DNA from: Algiphilus sp.
GTDB taxonomy: Bacteria > Pseudomonadota > Gammaproteobacteria > Nevskiales > Nevskiaceae
Reading direction: 5' to 3'
Assembly (NCBI RefSeq): GCF_023145115.1
Contig: NZ_JAGLEJ010000039.1
Span: 29,583-93,582, forward strand
DNA length: 64,000 nucleotides
The translations under genes and the position numbers were made by a program. The notes beneath the pieces are model-generated. The model saw only the letters and a program-made list of their open reading frames with translations, had not been told where the DNA came from and did not search any database. This document shows positions 45,640 to 54,737 of this stretch, one piece after another. Position 1 is the first letter of the stretch. Every line of letters starts with the position of its first letter.

Positions 45640-46548
45640 TCAGGCCGCGCGGCGGCCGGCGAGCGCGTCCAGCCTGGCGCGCAGCGCGCGCGACAGCTCG
45701 TCGCGGCTGAACTTGGTGATGAAGCAGTCCGCACCCACGCGCTCGACCATTGCGCGGTTGCTCACCCCGGACAGCGAGGTGTGCAGCAGCACGTAGAGGT
45801 CGCGCAGCGCCGGGTCGTGGCGGATCTCGGATGTCAGCGCGTAGCCGTCCAGCCGCGGCATCTCGACATCCGATACCACCAGCGCCAGGTCGTCCAGGGC
45901 GCCCAGCTCGGCCTGCGCGCGCAACCATTCCAGCGCGCGTTCGCCATCGGGCACGCTGACGCATTCGATGCCCATGCCGCGCAGCGTGTCCTCGACCTGG
46001 CGCCGCGCGACCTGCGAATCGTCCGCGATCAGTGCGCGCCAACCGCTGCCGGCTTCGGCGGGCGCGGCGACCGTGGCCCGGACACCGCCGCTGACCTCGG
46101 CGAGGATGCGCTCGACATCGACGATCTGCACGGTGCGCTGCCCGTAGCGGGTCATGGCGGTGAGATAGCCCTCCGGGTCGTCGGGCGGCAGCACGTCCGC
46201 GACGTCCACGTGCAGGATGCGCTCGACCCCCTGCACCGCGAAGGCCTGCAGGCGCCGGTTGAACTCGGTGACCACCGCGTAGCCGGCGCCCTCACCGTGC
46301 GTCAGGCCGAGCGCACCGGCGAGGTCCAGCACCGGCATGACGGTACCGCGGCAGTCGAAGATGCCGCGCACCAGCGGATGCGCGCGCGGCACGGTCTGCA
46401 GCGCCGGGCACGGCAGCACTTCGCGCACCTTGAAGACATTGATGCCGAAGGTGGCGTTGCCGCCGAGCGAGAACAGCAGCAGCGCGAGCCGGTTGTAGCC
46501 CGCCAGGCGGGTCTGCTGATCGATCGACTGCAATAGTCCGGTATCCAT
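45640..46548 (-). CDS. cheV: Chemotaxis coupling protein CheV
   Basis: 302 residues. A CheW-like domain (residues 1-160; NRLALLLFSLGGNATFGINV, VRGIFDCRGTVMPVLDL) is joined to a receiver domain (about 175-300; RALIADDSQVARRQVE, VVSDVEMPRLDGYALTSEIR with the phospho-acceptor Asp, and Lys in FITKFSRDEL). It couples receptors to CheA and is tuned by phosphorylation. Four codons upstream (MMGA) are in frame, but they overlap the sigma-28 -10 box, so I start at MDTGLL. Confidence 0.94.
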   Translation of the reverse strand: MDTGLLQSIDQQTRLAGYNRLALLLFSLGGNATFGINVFKVREVLPCPALQTVPRAHPLVRGIFDCRGTVMPVLDLAGALGLTHGEGAGYAVVTEFNRRLQAFAVQGVERILHVDVADVLPPDDPEGYLTAMTRYGQRTVQIVDVERILAEVSGGVRATVAAPAEAGSGWRALIADDSQVARRQVEDTLRGMGIECVSVPDGERALEWLRAQAELGALDDLALVVSDVEMPRLDGYALTSEIRHDPALRDLYVLLHTSLSGVSNRAMVERVGADCFITKFSRDELSRALRARLDALAGRRAA

Positions 46549-46556
46549 GGCGCCCA

Positions 46557-46583
46557 TCATCGGCCGGAACCGGGCGCCATTGA
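46557..46583 (-). promoter_or_regulatory. Sigma-28 promoter for cheV, nearly touching the start codon
   Basis: The minus strand shows TCAA, 15 bases, then GCCGATGA. Only 8 bases separate the -10 box from the cheV ATG, so the transcript would start at or next to the start codon. Confidence 0.65.
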
Positions 46584-46616
46584 GGCTTCCGCCGCTCGTC
46601 GGGGACCAGCGGCGCG

Positions 46617-46631
46617 CGGCACGCGCATTGC
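46617..46631 (+). promoter_or_regulatory. Sigma-54 promoter for flgA
   Basis: CGGCACGCGCATTGC matches GGCACG-N4-TTGC completely. The -12 element is 29 bases before the flgA ATG, so transcription should begin about 16 bases before it. Confidence 0.75.
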
Positions 46632-46659
46632 CTCTCCCTCATCGGGTCCGTTCACTGGA

Positions 46660-47343
46660 ATGCGCATGGCACTCGCCACCGCCCGCACCGCCACTCTGCT
46701 TGCCGCTCTGCTCGCCGCGCTGCTGCTGCCGCCCGCGGCCGGCGCCCAGTGGGAGGCGACCGAGCGCCTGCGCACGGCGGCCGCCCAGGCTCTGGGCAGC
46801 GAGAGCGCGCGGGTGGCGGTCGACCCCAACACGCGCGTGCCGCGCTGCAGCCAGCAGCCGAGCGGGCACGTCCGCGCGCGCAGCCGCAGCGGCGCCAGCA
46901 TCGAGATCAGCTGCGCACGACCGGCATGGCGTCTCTACGTGCCGGCGCGCGTCGCCGGGCGCGCGGAAGTCGCCGTGCTGGCGCAACCGGTGGCGGCGGG
47001 CGCCACGCTGCGTGCCGGCGACATACGGCTGGAGGCGCGCGACACCGCGACGCTCGGCTACGGCTGGATCGACGAGCCCGACGACCTGGTGGGGCGCCGG
47101 ATCCGGCGCAGCCTGCCCGCTGGTCACCCGCTCAGCCCCGGTGATCTGGAACAGCCGCGTCTGGTCGCGACCGGCGATACCGTGACCATCGTCAGCCGTA
47201 CCCACGGCATCGAGGTGCGCATGCGGGGCCGCGCACTCTCGCATGGCGGCAGGGACGAGCAGATCAGCGTACGCAACATGCAATCCGGCCGCACCGTCGA
47301 CGCCGTCGTCGTCGCGACCGGGACCGTGGAGGTAGGCCCGTGA
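46660..47343 (+). CDS. flgA: P-ring assembly chaperone FlgA
   Basis: 227 residues with a signal peptide (cleavage near PAAGAQ). The SAF-like domain is clear: VLAQPVAAGATLRAGDIRLE and LVGRRIRRSLPAGHPLSPGD, then a C-terminal RNMQSGRTVDAVVVATGTVE. It helps FlgI assemble in the periplasm. It diverges from cheV and leads the flgA-flgM-flgN-ycgR group. Confidence 0.93.
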   Translation: MRMALATARTATLLAALLAALLLPPAAGAQWEATERLRTAAAQALGSESARVAVDPNTRVPRCSQQPSGHVRARSRSGASIEISCARPAWRLYVPARVAGRAEVAVLAQPVAAGATLRAGDIRLEARDTATLGYGWIDEPDDLVGRRIRRSLPAGHPLSPGDLEQPRLVATGDTVTIVSRTHGIEVRMRGRALSHGGRDEQISVRNMQSGRTVDAVVVATGTVEVGP

Positions 47344-47376
47344 ACCCGTTGACGATCGGCAATCTGGTGGCATCGC

Positions 47377-47403
47377 TCAAGTCCGCGAGCAGCGTGCCGA
47401 TAA
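47377..47403 (+). promoter_or_regulatory. Sigma-28 promoter for flgM
   Basis: TCAA, 15 bases, GCCGATAA: a perfect FliA -10 box, 35 bases before the ATG that I take as the flgM start and 34 bases after the flgA stop. Confidence 0.8.
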
Positions 47404-47438
47404 CGCCTGCGAACCCCTCCTCGCAGGATGCCGCTGCC

Positions 47439-47717
47439 ATGAAGATCGACCCTGCCCGCACCGCGGGTGCCGCCCGGGGCGTCGCATCCGGAGGCGAAGT
47501 GCGCCGCCCGGAGAGCGCGAGCGCGCCCGCCGATCCGCCCGCCGACTCGCCGGTGCTGCGCTCGCGCGCCGACGCCGGCGGCCCCCAGCCCTTCGACAGC
47601 GCGCGCGTGGCGACGCTGCGCGAGGCGGTCGCCGAGGGCCGCTACCAGCCCGACGGCGGCGCCATCGCCGACGCCCTGATCGCGCTCGAATCCGATCTGG
47701 GCGGCGTGCGCCGGTGA
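47439..47717 (+). CDS. flgM: Anti-sigma-28 factor FlgM
   Basis: 92 residues from MKIDPARTAG, the normal FlgM size. The C-terminal part (FDSARVATLREAVAEGRYQP, then GAIADALIALESDL) is the sigma-28-binding helix region. A longer frame starts with GTG at 47340 in a GTGA overlap with flgA, but the sigma-28 promoter lies inside that extension, so the internal ATG is the better start. FlgM holds FliA inactive until the hook is finished and FlgM is exported. Confidence 0.85.
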   Translation: MKIDPARTAGAARGVASGGEVRRPESASAPADPPADSPVLRSRADAGGPQPFDSARVATLREAVAEGRYQPDGGAIADALIALESDLGGVRR

Positions 47718-47998
47718 GCGGAGCCCCGGACAGCGCCCTGCGCACGGCCCAGGAGGCCCTGATCGACGCCATCGCGGCGGCCGATCATGCCGCCATCCGC
47801 CGCGCCACCGAATCGTTCCGCTCGGCGCTGCGCGCGCCGGCACCGTCCGATGCCTCACCCGAGAGCCTCGCCACGCAGCGCCGCCTCGCCGCGGTCCTGC
47901 AGGCGCGCCTCGGACAGACACGCCTGGCCCTGGATGCGCTGGGCCTCCAAGCACGCGACTACGACCGCCATGGACGCATCGCTGTCGACCGCTCCTGA
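47714..47998 (+). CDS. flgN: FlgN-like chaperone for FlgK/FlgL
   Basis: 94 residues, helical, starting with GTG in a GTGA overlap with flgM. ALRTAQEALIDAIAAADHAA and a C-terminal QARLGQTRLALDALGL helix fit FlgN, which is poorly conserved and normally longer. The name rests largely on its position after flgM. Confidence 0.65.
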   Translation: MSGAPDSALRTAQEALIDAIAAADHAAIRRATESFRSALRAPAPSDASPESLATQRRLAAVLQARLGQTRLALDALGLQARDYDRHGRIAVDRS

Positions 47999-48704
47999 CA
48001 TCGATATCGCCGGCCTGGTCGAGGACCCGGCGGAAGCCGCACGGCTGCTCGTGCGGCTGCGGCGCCTGCGCAACCTGGTCACGCTGCGCGCCGCCACCAG
48101 CCAGCGCGAATTCAGCTCGATGCTGCTGTCGCTCGACCTCCAGCATCGCTACCTGGTGCTCGACGCACCGCGGCCGCGTCCGCCGGAGGGGCTGTTCATC
48201 GGCGGCACGCGCGTCTACGCGCGCACCCAGCTCGACGGCGCGGCCCTGGTGTTCACCGCCCACATCGACAGCATCATCACCCGCGACAGCGAGGGCGACG
48301 CCGCCGACGGCAGCCTGATGCTGGAATGGCCGGGCCGGGTCAGCTACTACCAGCGGCGGCGCGACTACCGCGTGAGCGTGCCGGCCACGCTGATGCATAC
48401 CCCCGCACGGCTGGTGGTCGGCGGCAAGGCGCGCGAGGCGCGGCTCGTCGACCTGTCCACCTCGGGCGCGGCGATCCTGCTCACCGGGGATACCGCCGGT
48501 CTCCACGAGGAGGAATGCGTCGACTGCGTGCTGCCCCTGCCCGAGCGCGACCTGCGCGCACCGCTGCGCGTGCGCAACCTGACCCGGACCCGGGACGGCG
48601 TCCGCATCGGCGGCACGCTGCAGATCGACGGCAGCAGCGAGTTCGAGTTGCTCCAGCGCACGGTGACCACGATCGAGCGCTGGTGGCTGCAGAAGCATCC
48701 CTGA
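47970..48704 (+). CDS. YcgR-type flagellar brake protein (PilZ domain)
   Basis: 244 residues. An N-terminal YcgR-like domain (LVTLRAATSQREFSSMLLSL to LEWPGRVSYY) is followed by a PilZ domain whose c-di-GMP motifs are intact: QRRRDYRVSV (RxxxR) and DLSTSGAAI (DxSxxG). It should slow the motor when c-di-GMP is high. The ATG lies within the flgN end, a 29-base overlap. Confidence 0.88.
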   Translation: MDASLSTAPDIDIAGLVEDPAEAARLLVRLRRLRNLVTLRAATSQREFSSMLLSLDLQHRYLVLDAPRPRPPEGLFIGGTRVYARTQLDGAALVFTAHIDSIITRDSEGDAADGSLMLEWPGRVSYYQRRRDYRVSVPATLMHTPARLVVGGKAREARLVDLSTSGAAILLTGDTAGLHEEECVDCVLPLPERDLRAPLRVRNLTRTRDGVRIGGTLQIDGSSEFELLQRTVTTIERWWLQKHP

Positions 48705-48711
48705 TGCCGAA

Positions 48712-48740
48712 CGGGGCGGGAACCGCCGGTCCCCGCCCCG
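48712..48740. terminator. Hairpin between convergent ycgR-type and subtilase genes
   Basis: CGGGGCGGG pairs perfectly with CCCGCCCCG around an 11-base loop in the 48-base gap between two convergent genes. It has no T-run on either side. Confidence 0.5.
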
Positions 48741-48752
48741 CCGGCCGGAGCG

Positions 48753-50030
<1,278 letters not shown>

Positions 50031-50259
50031 GTCTCCTCCCTGTTGGGTTCGAATGAGATTCCCGGCGAACGGCTTCGAGCCGAACGCCCGTTCAGATTAC
50101 GCACCGCAGATGAAGGCTGCATGGAGGCCGACCGCGCTCGCGCGCCGGCGCAATGACGGCCGTTGCGAAGCGGTGTCCGGGCTGTGGCCGGGACTTCCGC
50201 GCCGTCGCTGCGCCGTGCCACACTGAAATCCGGATGCATGCATGCGACGGGGGGTTCGC

Positions 50260-50775
50260 ATGACACCGCTTCGGCACCTGGCACCGCAGATCCTGCTGGC
50301 GCTGTCCGCGCTGGCGGCACTCGCCGTGGTCCCGGACTGGCCGCACCGCCACCCGGGTGATCCGCATTTCCTGGCCGTCATCGCGTGCGCCCTGCTGTAC
50401 GGGCTGCTGCTGGCGCGGCCGTCGGCGCCCTGGAGCGAGGGCAGCCTCAATCGCCGGCTGGGTGCGGCGTTCCTGCTGTTGCTGCCGGTCATCTATGTGG
50501 GGGCCGCGCTGCGCTTCTCGGCACCGCCCGCTGCCATGGCACTGGAGCTGGCCGGCCTGGCGGTCTGGGCGGGACTCGCCTGGGGCGCGCTGCGCAGCGG
50601 ACACGTGCTGGCGCTGGCCTGCGCGCTGCACGCGCTCTGGGACGCGGGCCACTTCGCGCGTGCCGGCTACATCCACGACTGGTACGTGGTGGCCTGCATC
50701 GCCGTCGATATCGGCATCGGCGCCTACGCGCTGCTGATGGTGCACCGTGCCACCGCTGCCGGACAGGCCGCCTGA
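50260..50775 (+). CDS. Small polytopic membrane protein of unknown function
   Basis: 171 residues with about five hydrophobic helices separated by short loops. The C-terminal HALWDAGHFARAGYIHDWYV stretch, with two His in or near a helix, looks like a conserved family motif, but I cannot name a function. The ATG at 50260 follows GGGGGG at ideal distance and is preferred to an ATG six codons upstream. It diverges from the subtilase gene. Confidence 0.7.
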   Translation: MTPLRHLAPQILLALSALAALAVVPDWPHRHPGDPHFLAVIACALLYGLLLARPSAPWSEGSLNRRLGAAFLLLLPVIYVGAALRFSAPPAAMALELAGLAVWAGLAWGALRSGHVLALACALHALWDAGHFARAGYIHDWYVVACIAVDIGIGAYALLMVHRATAAGQAA

Positions 50776-50887
50776 ACGCCGGCAGCCACCATCCGGCGCG
50801 GAGGCTCTGGCCCGGAGTGCGGGAATCGCCGATGATCGGAATCCGCTGCATCAACGTGCGTGACGACCACGAAGAGGAGACCGGGCC

Positions 50888-52012
50888 ATTCGCCGCAGAC
50901 CCGCCGAAAGCCTGAGACAGCAACTGTCCACCAACCGCCGCAACCGCGTGTTCATCGTGCTGGTTGCCGGCGTGCTGATGGCACTGGCGCCCAGCATGGA
51001 TGCGGAGTTGCTGATGCGGATCCCGCTGCCCGGCGTCGAATCCGGCAGCCTCTGGCTGCTGGCCATGACGCTGGCGCTGATCACCGCCGGCGTGCTGTGC
51101 AGCGCGCGCCTGGCGCAGCACGGTCAGTGGCTGTTCGTCGGCTTCCTGTCGCTGGTGGTCGGCGCCGAGCTGGTGCTGCGCTGGGTGGCCGCGCCGGCCG
51201 AACTGCTGCGCCCCTTCGACGGCACGCTCATCGCACTGTTCGCCGGTATCGGCTTCGGCCGGCTGACGCCGCGCTACTCGGTCCCCTTCACGGTGGCGGC
51301 GCTGGCGCTGCTGGTCAGCAGCGACCTGCTGCTCGTCCAGGGCGGCTTCAGCAGGGTCGCCGCCCACGTCGCCGCCGACGTGCTGCCCGCCTTCCTGGCG
51401 CTGTGGCTGGCCGTGCACAGCGAACGGCAACTGCGCACCTATGCGCACGACGCCGAATCCGACGCGCTCACGGGACTCCTCAATCGGCGCGGATGGGACG
51501 AGCACGCCCGGAACACGCTCGTCGAGTCGGCGCGGGCGCGCAAGCCGGCGAGCGTCGTCCTGGTCGATCTCGACACCTTCAAGTCGGTCAACGACCAGTT
51601 CGGGCACGCCGCCGGCGACGATACCCTGCAGCGCATCGGCAGCGCCCTGCGTGCGCGGGTCCCCGAGCCCGACGGCGTGGTCGCGCGTCTGGGCGGCGAC
51701 GAGTTCGCGATGGCCCTCTACGACTGCCCGGCCGGAACGGCGGAGCGCACGGCCGTTGCGCTGCTCGCGGACATCCGTGCACTGCCCTATCGGCCGACCA
51801 TCGACGGGAGCGACCGCGCGCTGACCGCGAGCGTCGGCATCGTCGAGCAGCCGCCGGGCCGCGTCCTGCCCCTCGCGGACACCCTGGCGCGGGCAGACGC
51901 GCTGATGTACGCGGCCAAGCGTGCCGGCGGTGACCGGGTCGCGGACGCCGAGTGCGAACCAGATCACAGATCCGGTCCGTCCGCGGTGGGCACGCGGACC
52001 GGGCCGGAGTAG
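50888..52012 (+). CDS. Membrane-bound diguanylate cyclase
   Basis: About 374 residues. Five or six N-terminal membrane helices span roughly residues 20-180. A GGDEF domain follows with DALTGLLNRRGW, DLDTFKSVNDQFGHAAGDD and an intact RLGGDEFAMAL, so it should make c-di-GMP. No RxxD inhibitory site is evident before GGDEF. The frame contains no ATG, GTG or TTG before GTG 50948, which lies at the first helix and has no ribosome site. An ATT at 50888 has AGAGGAG eight bases upstream and gives a basic N-terminus (IRRRPAESLRQQLSTNRRNR), so I tentatively start there. Confidence 0.8.
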   Translation: MRRRPAESLRQQLSTNRRNRVFIVLVAGVLMALAPSMDAELLMRIPLPGVESGSLWLLAMTLALITAGVLCSARLAQHGQWLFVGFLSLVVGAELVLRWVAAPAELLRPFDGTLIALFAGIGFGRLTPRYSVPFTVAALALLVSSDLLLVQGGFSRVAAHVAADVLPAFLALWLAVHSERQLRTYAHDAESDALTGLLNRRGWDEHARNTLVESARARKPASVVLVDLDTFKSVNDQFGHAAGDDTLQRIGSALRARVPEPDGVVARLGGDEFAMALYDCPAGTAERTAVALLADIRALPYRPTIDGSDRALTASVGIVEQPPGRVLPLADTLARADALMYAAKRAGGDRVADAECEPDHRSGPSAVGTRTGPE

Positions 52013-52089
52013 CCTTATCGAGGGTGTCCGCCGGCCACCCGCGCATCACGGAAGGACCGCCGGCACGCCGTACCAGCGAGGTGTTCGCC

Positions 52090-52575
52090 ATGCGCTTCTT
52101 GTCCATCCCTGCCTGCCTGACCGCGCTGGCGCTCGCCCTGCCGGCGCACGCCATCAACCCGGAGGCGCTGCGCGCGTTCGTGCGGCACGACGCCACCGAG
52201 ATGCGCAATGTCGATGCCGACCTCCGCCTGGACGGCGAGCGCATGCGTTTGATCCGCGGCGACCGCGTCGAGGGGAGCTGTCGCTTCGACTTCTCGCCGA
52301 CCGTCGATCCGAGCCTGCCCAACCCGGCGCAGATCGAGATCGGCCGGAACGACACCACCTGTGAATCACTGGTGCTCGAGGGGCAGTTCCCGCAGTCGGC
52401 ACTGGCCAGCGCCACCGCACTGCGCAGCTGGTGCGACAGCGATCATGGTGCGGGGCGGATGCACGACAGCGCCGCCACCTGCGGCTGCGCCCACGACGAG
52501 GGTGCAACGCCGGCTGCGGGCAGCGACGAGCTGCGCGCCCGCATGCAGCGCTTCGTCGGCTACCTGCCGTTCTGA
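52090..52575 (+). CDS. Exported protein of unknown function
   Basis: 161 residues with a signal peptide (MRFLSIPACLTALALALPAHA). The mature part is polar and holds six cysteines, including a TCGCAHDE cluster, so disulfides or metal binding are possible. I recognise no family. Its 3' end overlaps the convergent TPR-like gene by 16 bases. Confidence 0.65.
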   Translation: MRFLSIPACLTALALALPAHAINPEALRAFVRHDATEMRNVDADLRLDGERMRLIRGDRVEGSCRFDFSPTVDPSLPNPAQIEIGRNDTTCESLVLEGQFPQSALASATALRSWCDSDHGAGRMHDSAATCGCAHDEGATPAAGSDELRARMQRFVGYLPF

Positions 52576-54518
52576 ACCGCAGCGCCGGTCGCCAGACCGA
52601 CGTCGACCGACCGCGCCAGCGCGAACCGCGCTCGCGCCAGATGCGCCGCGATCCGCTCGCGACGATCGCGCAGATGGTCGAGCGCCCGTGTACGCACTAC
52701 CCTGGCCTGTTCGTCCCGCAGTTCGGCCAGCCGGGTGCGTAGCGCCTCGCGCTGAGGCCGGTCGCCCGCACCGGCACGATCGATGGCGGACAGCAGGGTC
52801 TGCAGCACGCCGATATCGCGATAGGTGCGCAGGTCGCGCTGGAAGGTTGCTCCGGCAAGGAGCTCGGTACTCCAGTCGGTCAACCGCAGATCGGGCAGGC
52901 CGCGCGCGTGCCAGTCACGCCCCATGCGCCCCGGCTCTCCGGTCGCCGCCATGGTGTCGAGGAAGCGCTGGTGGTCGAATGCTGCGAGATCGCCGTCGAT
53001 GGCGTCCAGCGCCGATTCCAGCGCCGCGACCGTGTCGCGGTAGCGGCCGGAAGCGCGCGTTTCCTCGCCGATCTGCCCGAGCAGGTACGCGGAACCCAGC
53101 ATGCCCTCCTGCACGACCGGGTCGAGCGGGTCGCCGGCCGCCAGCGCATCCCAGTAGTCCAGCGCGGCACGCATCTGCCCCACCGCGACCGCGCCCGGAT
53201 CGGAGCCCTGACGCCAGGGCAGCAGATCCAGCAGACGCTCGCCCGTCCCGCCGACGGCGTCGGGACGCGACAACGCGACCCAACCCATGGCGAGCAGGCC
53301 GCGGTTGCCGTAGGGACCGGCCAGCCCGATGCGCTCGAGCGCGCGGTGGGCGGCACCGAAATCCCGCGCGTCGAGATGGCGCTGGCCCAGCAGCAGGTTC
53401 GCCCGGTCGGCGAGATAGCGCTCGACATCGGTGTCCCTGTCGGCACGACCGACGCGGCGGAGCGTCGCCAGGCCGTCGGCGATCCGCCCCGCGCGCAGCT
53501 CCGCGATGCCGAGGTTGTAGGTCGCGAAGGCGTCGTCGTCGTGCCCGGCGGCGCGCCGCAGGACATCGACCGCCGCATCCGGTCGCTCGACGGCGAGCAG
53601 CAGGCGCCCGCGCAGCGCGTCGCGCTCGGCGCGGGCGGCCGCCTCGGCCGGCGGCGGCAGCCGATCGAGACGTGCCAGCGCGACCGCCGCGCGGTCGCGC
53701 TCGAGCAGGGCCGCGGCCAGGGCCATCTCGACCGCATGGCGCCGACGCGGATCCGCCTCGCCATCGACCCCGTCGAGCGCTGCCCGTGCCGTGTCGAGCA
53801 GGTCCAGCGCGACGCCGGCCTCGGCCAGCACCAGCCGGTAGTCGTCGCGCTGCGCGACAGCAGTGTCCGCGACACCGGATAGTGCGATCCAGGCGGCGAG
53901 CGCCTGACCGGTGGCCACCCGGTAGCGCGCGACATGCAGCACCGTCGCGGCGGCATCCGGGGCCGACGGATCGCGGCGATACCACCGCGGCGCACCGGCC
54001 CTGGCCCGGGTTTCCACCAGCGACATGCCCACCGACGAGCCGCGCTCCTCGGAGCTGATGATGTGCTCCTCCTGCGTCACGGGGAGCAGCACGGCGGTCG
54101 CGTCGCCGCCGGCGGGAAGCGCGACACGGTATTCGAGCGCGACCGGCGCATCGCGTCCGGCGAAGCGCCCCACGAGCTTGGCATCGAGCGTGCGCGCCGT
54201 TGCCGCCACCGGCAGACGCGCCAGCCGGTGCCAGCCACCATCGAGCAGGGCCCGCGCCTCGCGCGTGTCGTAGGTGTGCGTACCCAGGCGCTCTCCGGCC
54301 ATGGACAGCTCGGCGCGCTCGATCAGGAAGCCGTCCGCTTCGACGCCGGCGTGGATCGAGATCGCGTCGCCCTGCTCCGGTGTCGCGCGCACCACCGCCG
54401 GCAGCAGACCGAGCACCTCGGCTTTCACCGTCTCGACGCGCTCGGCCAGCGGCGCGCCCGCCGCCACGGCACCCGTGACCGCCATCAGTACGGTGGCAGT
54501 CAGGCCGTGACGACCCAT
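52560..54518 (-). CDS. Large exported protein with TPR-like helical repeats
   Basis: 652 residues. A signal peptide (MGRHGLTATVLMAVTGAVAA) is followed by a beta-rich region (about 25-170) and then a long Ala/Leu/Arg-rich helical-repeat region (170-560) with TPR-like units such as AFATYNLGIAELRAGRIADG and DARDFGAAHRALERIGLAGP. The C-terminus is basic and helical. A periplasmic scaffold is plausible; no enzyme motif is visible. An ATG ten codons upstream (MRRYSLFGFR) is an equally possible start. The function is unknown. Confidence 0.65.
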   Translation of the reverse strand: MGRHGLTATVLMAVTGAVAAGAPLAERVETVKAEVLGLLPAVVRATPEQGDAISIHAGVEADGFLIERAELSMAGERLGTHTYDTREARALLDGGWHRLARLPVAATARTLDAKLVGRFAGRDAPVALEYRVALPAGGDATAVLLPVTQEEHIISSEERGSSVGMSLVETRARAGAPRWYRRDPSAPDAAATVLHVARYRVATGQALAAWIALSGVADTAVAQRDDYRLVLAEAGVALDLLDTARAALDGVDGEADPRRRHAVEMALAAALLERDRAAVALARLDRLPPPAEAAARAERDALRGRLLLAVERPDAAVDVLRRAAGHDDDAFATYNLGIAELRAGRIADGLATLRRVGRADRDTDVERYLADRANLLLGQRHLDARDFGAAHRALERIGLAGPYGNRGLLAMGWVALSRPDAVGGTGERLLDLLPWRQGSDPGAVAVGQMRAALDYWDALAAGDPLDPVVQEGMLGSAYLLGQIGEETRASGRYRDTVAALESALDAIDGDLAAFDHQRFLDTMAATGEPGRMGRDWHARGLPDLRLTDWSTELLAGATFQRDLRTYRDIGVLQTLLSAIDRAGAGDRPQREALRTRLAELRDEQARVVRTRALDHLRDRRERIAAHLARARFALARSVDVGLATGAAVQNGR

Positions 54519-54647
54519 GCGGAACCCGAAGAGCGAATATCTGCGCATCGCGGATGAACAATCGATAGACCGTGAGACGAGCGGCGCGGTCAACCGCCCA
54601 ACCTCGCAGCATGCCGCCCCCGTGTTACAGGCCGGGGTAAGGAGCGC

Positions 54648-54668
54648 CGGTACGCCTCCGGTGTACCG
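54648..54668 (+). promoter_or_regulatory. Inverted repeat upstream of malate synthase
   Basis: CGGTAC and GTACCG are separated by 9 bases, about 70 bases before the glcB start. A TAGAAT hexamer with promoter -10 character follows near 54696. The repeat is a possible regulator site or hairpin; no known operator is recognised. Confidence 0.3.
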
Positions 54669-54737
54669 CGAACCGGGCGCCTCGACCGCTCGGACTAGAA
54701 TAGGCGCCGATCAGAACCCACATCCAGGATGCACGCC

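Noticed and set aside
50809..50835. GCCGATGA before the diguanylate cyclase, as a sigma-28 promoter
   Set aside because: The -10-like box is present, but the -35 position holds GGCC instead of TCAA or TAAA.
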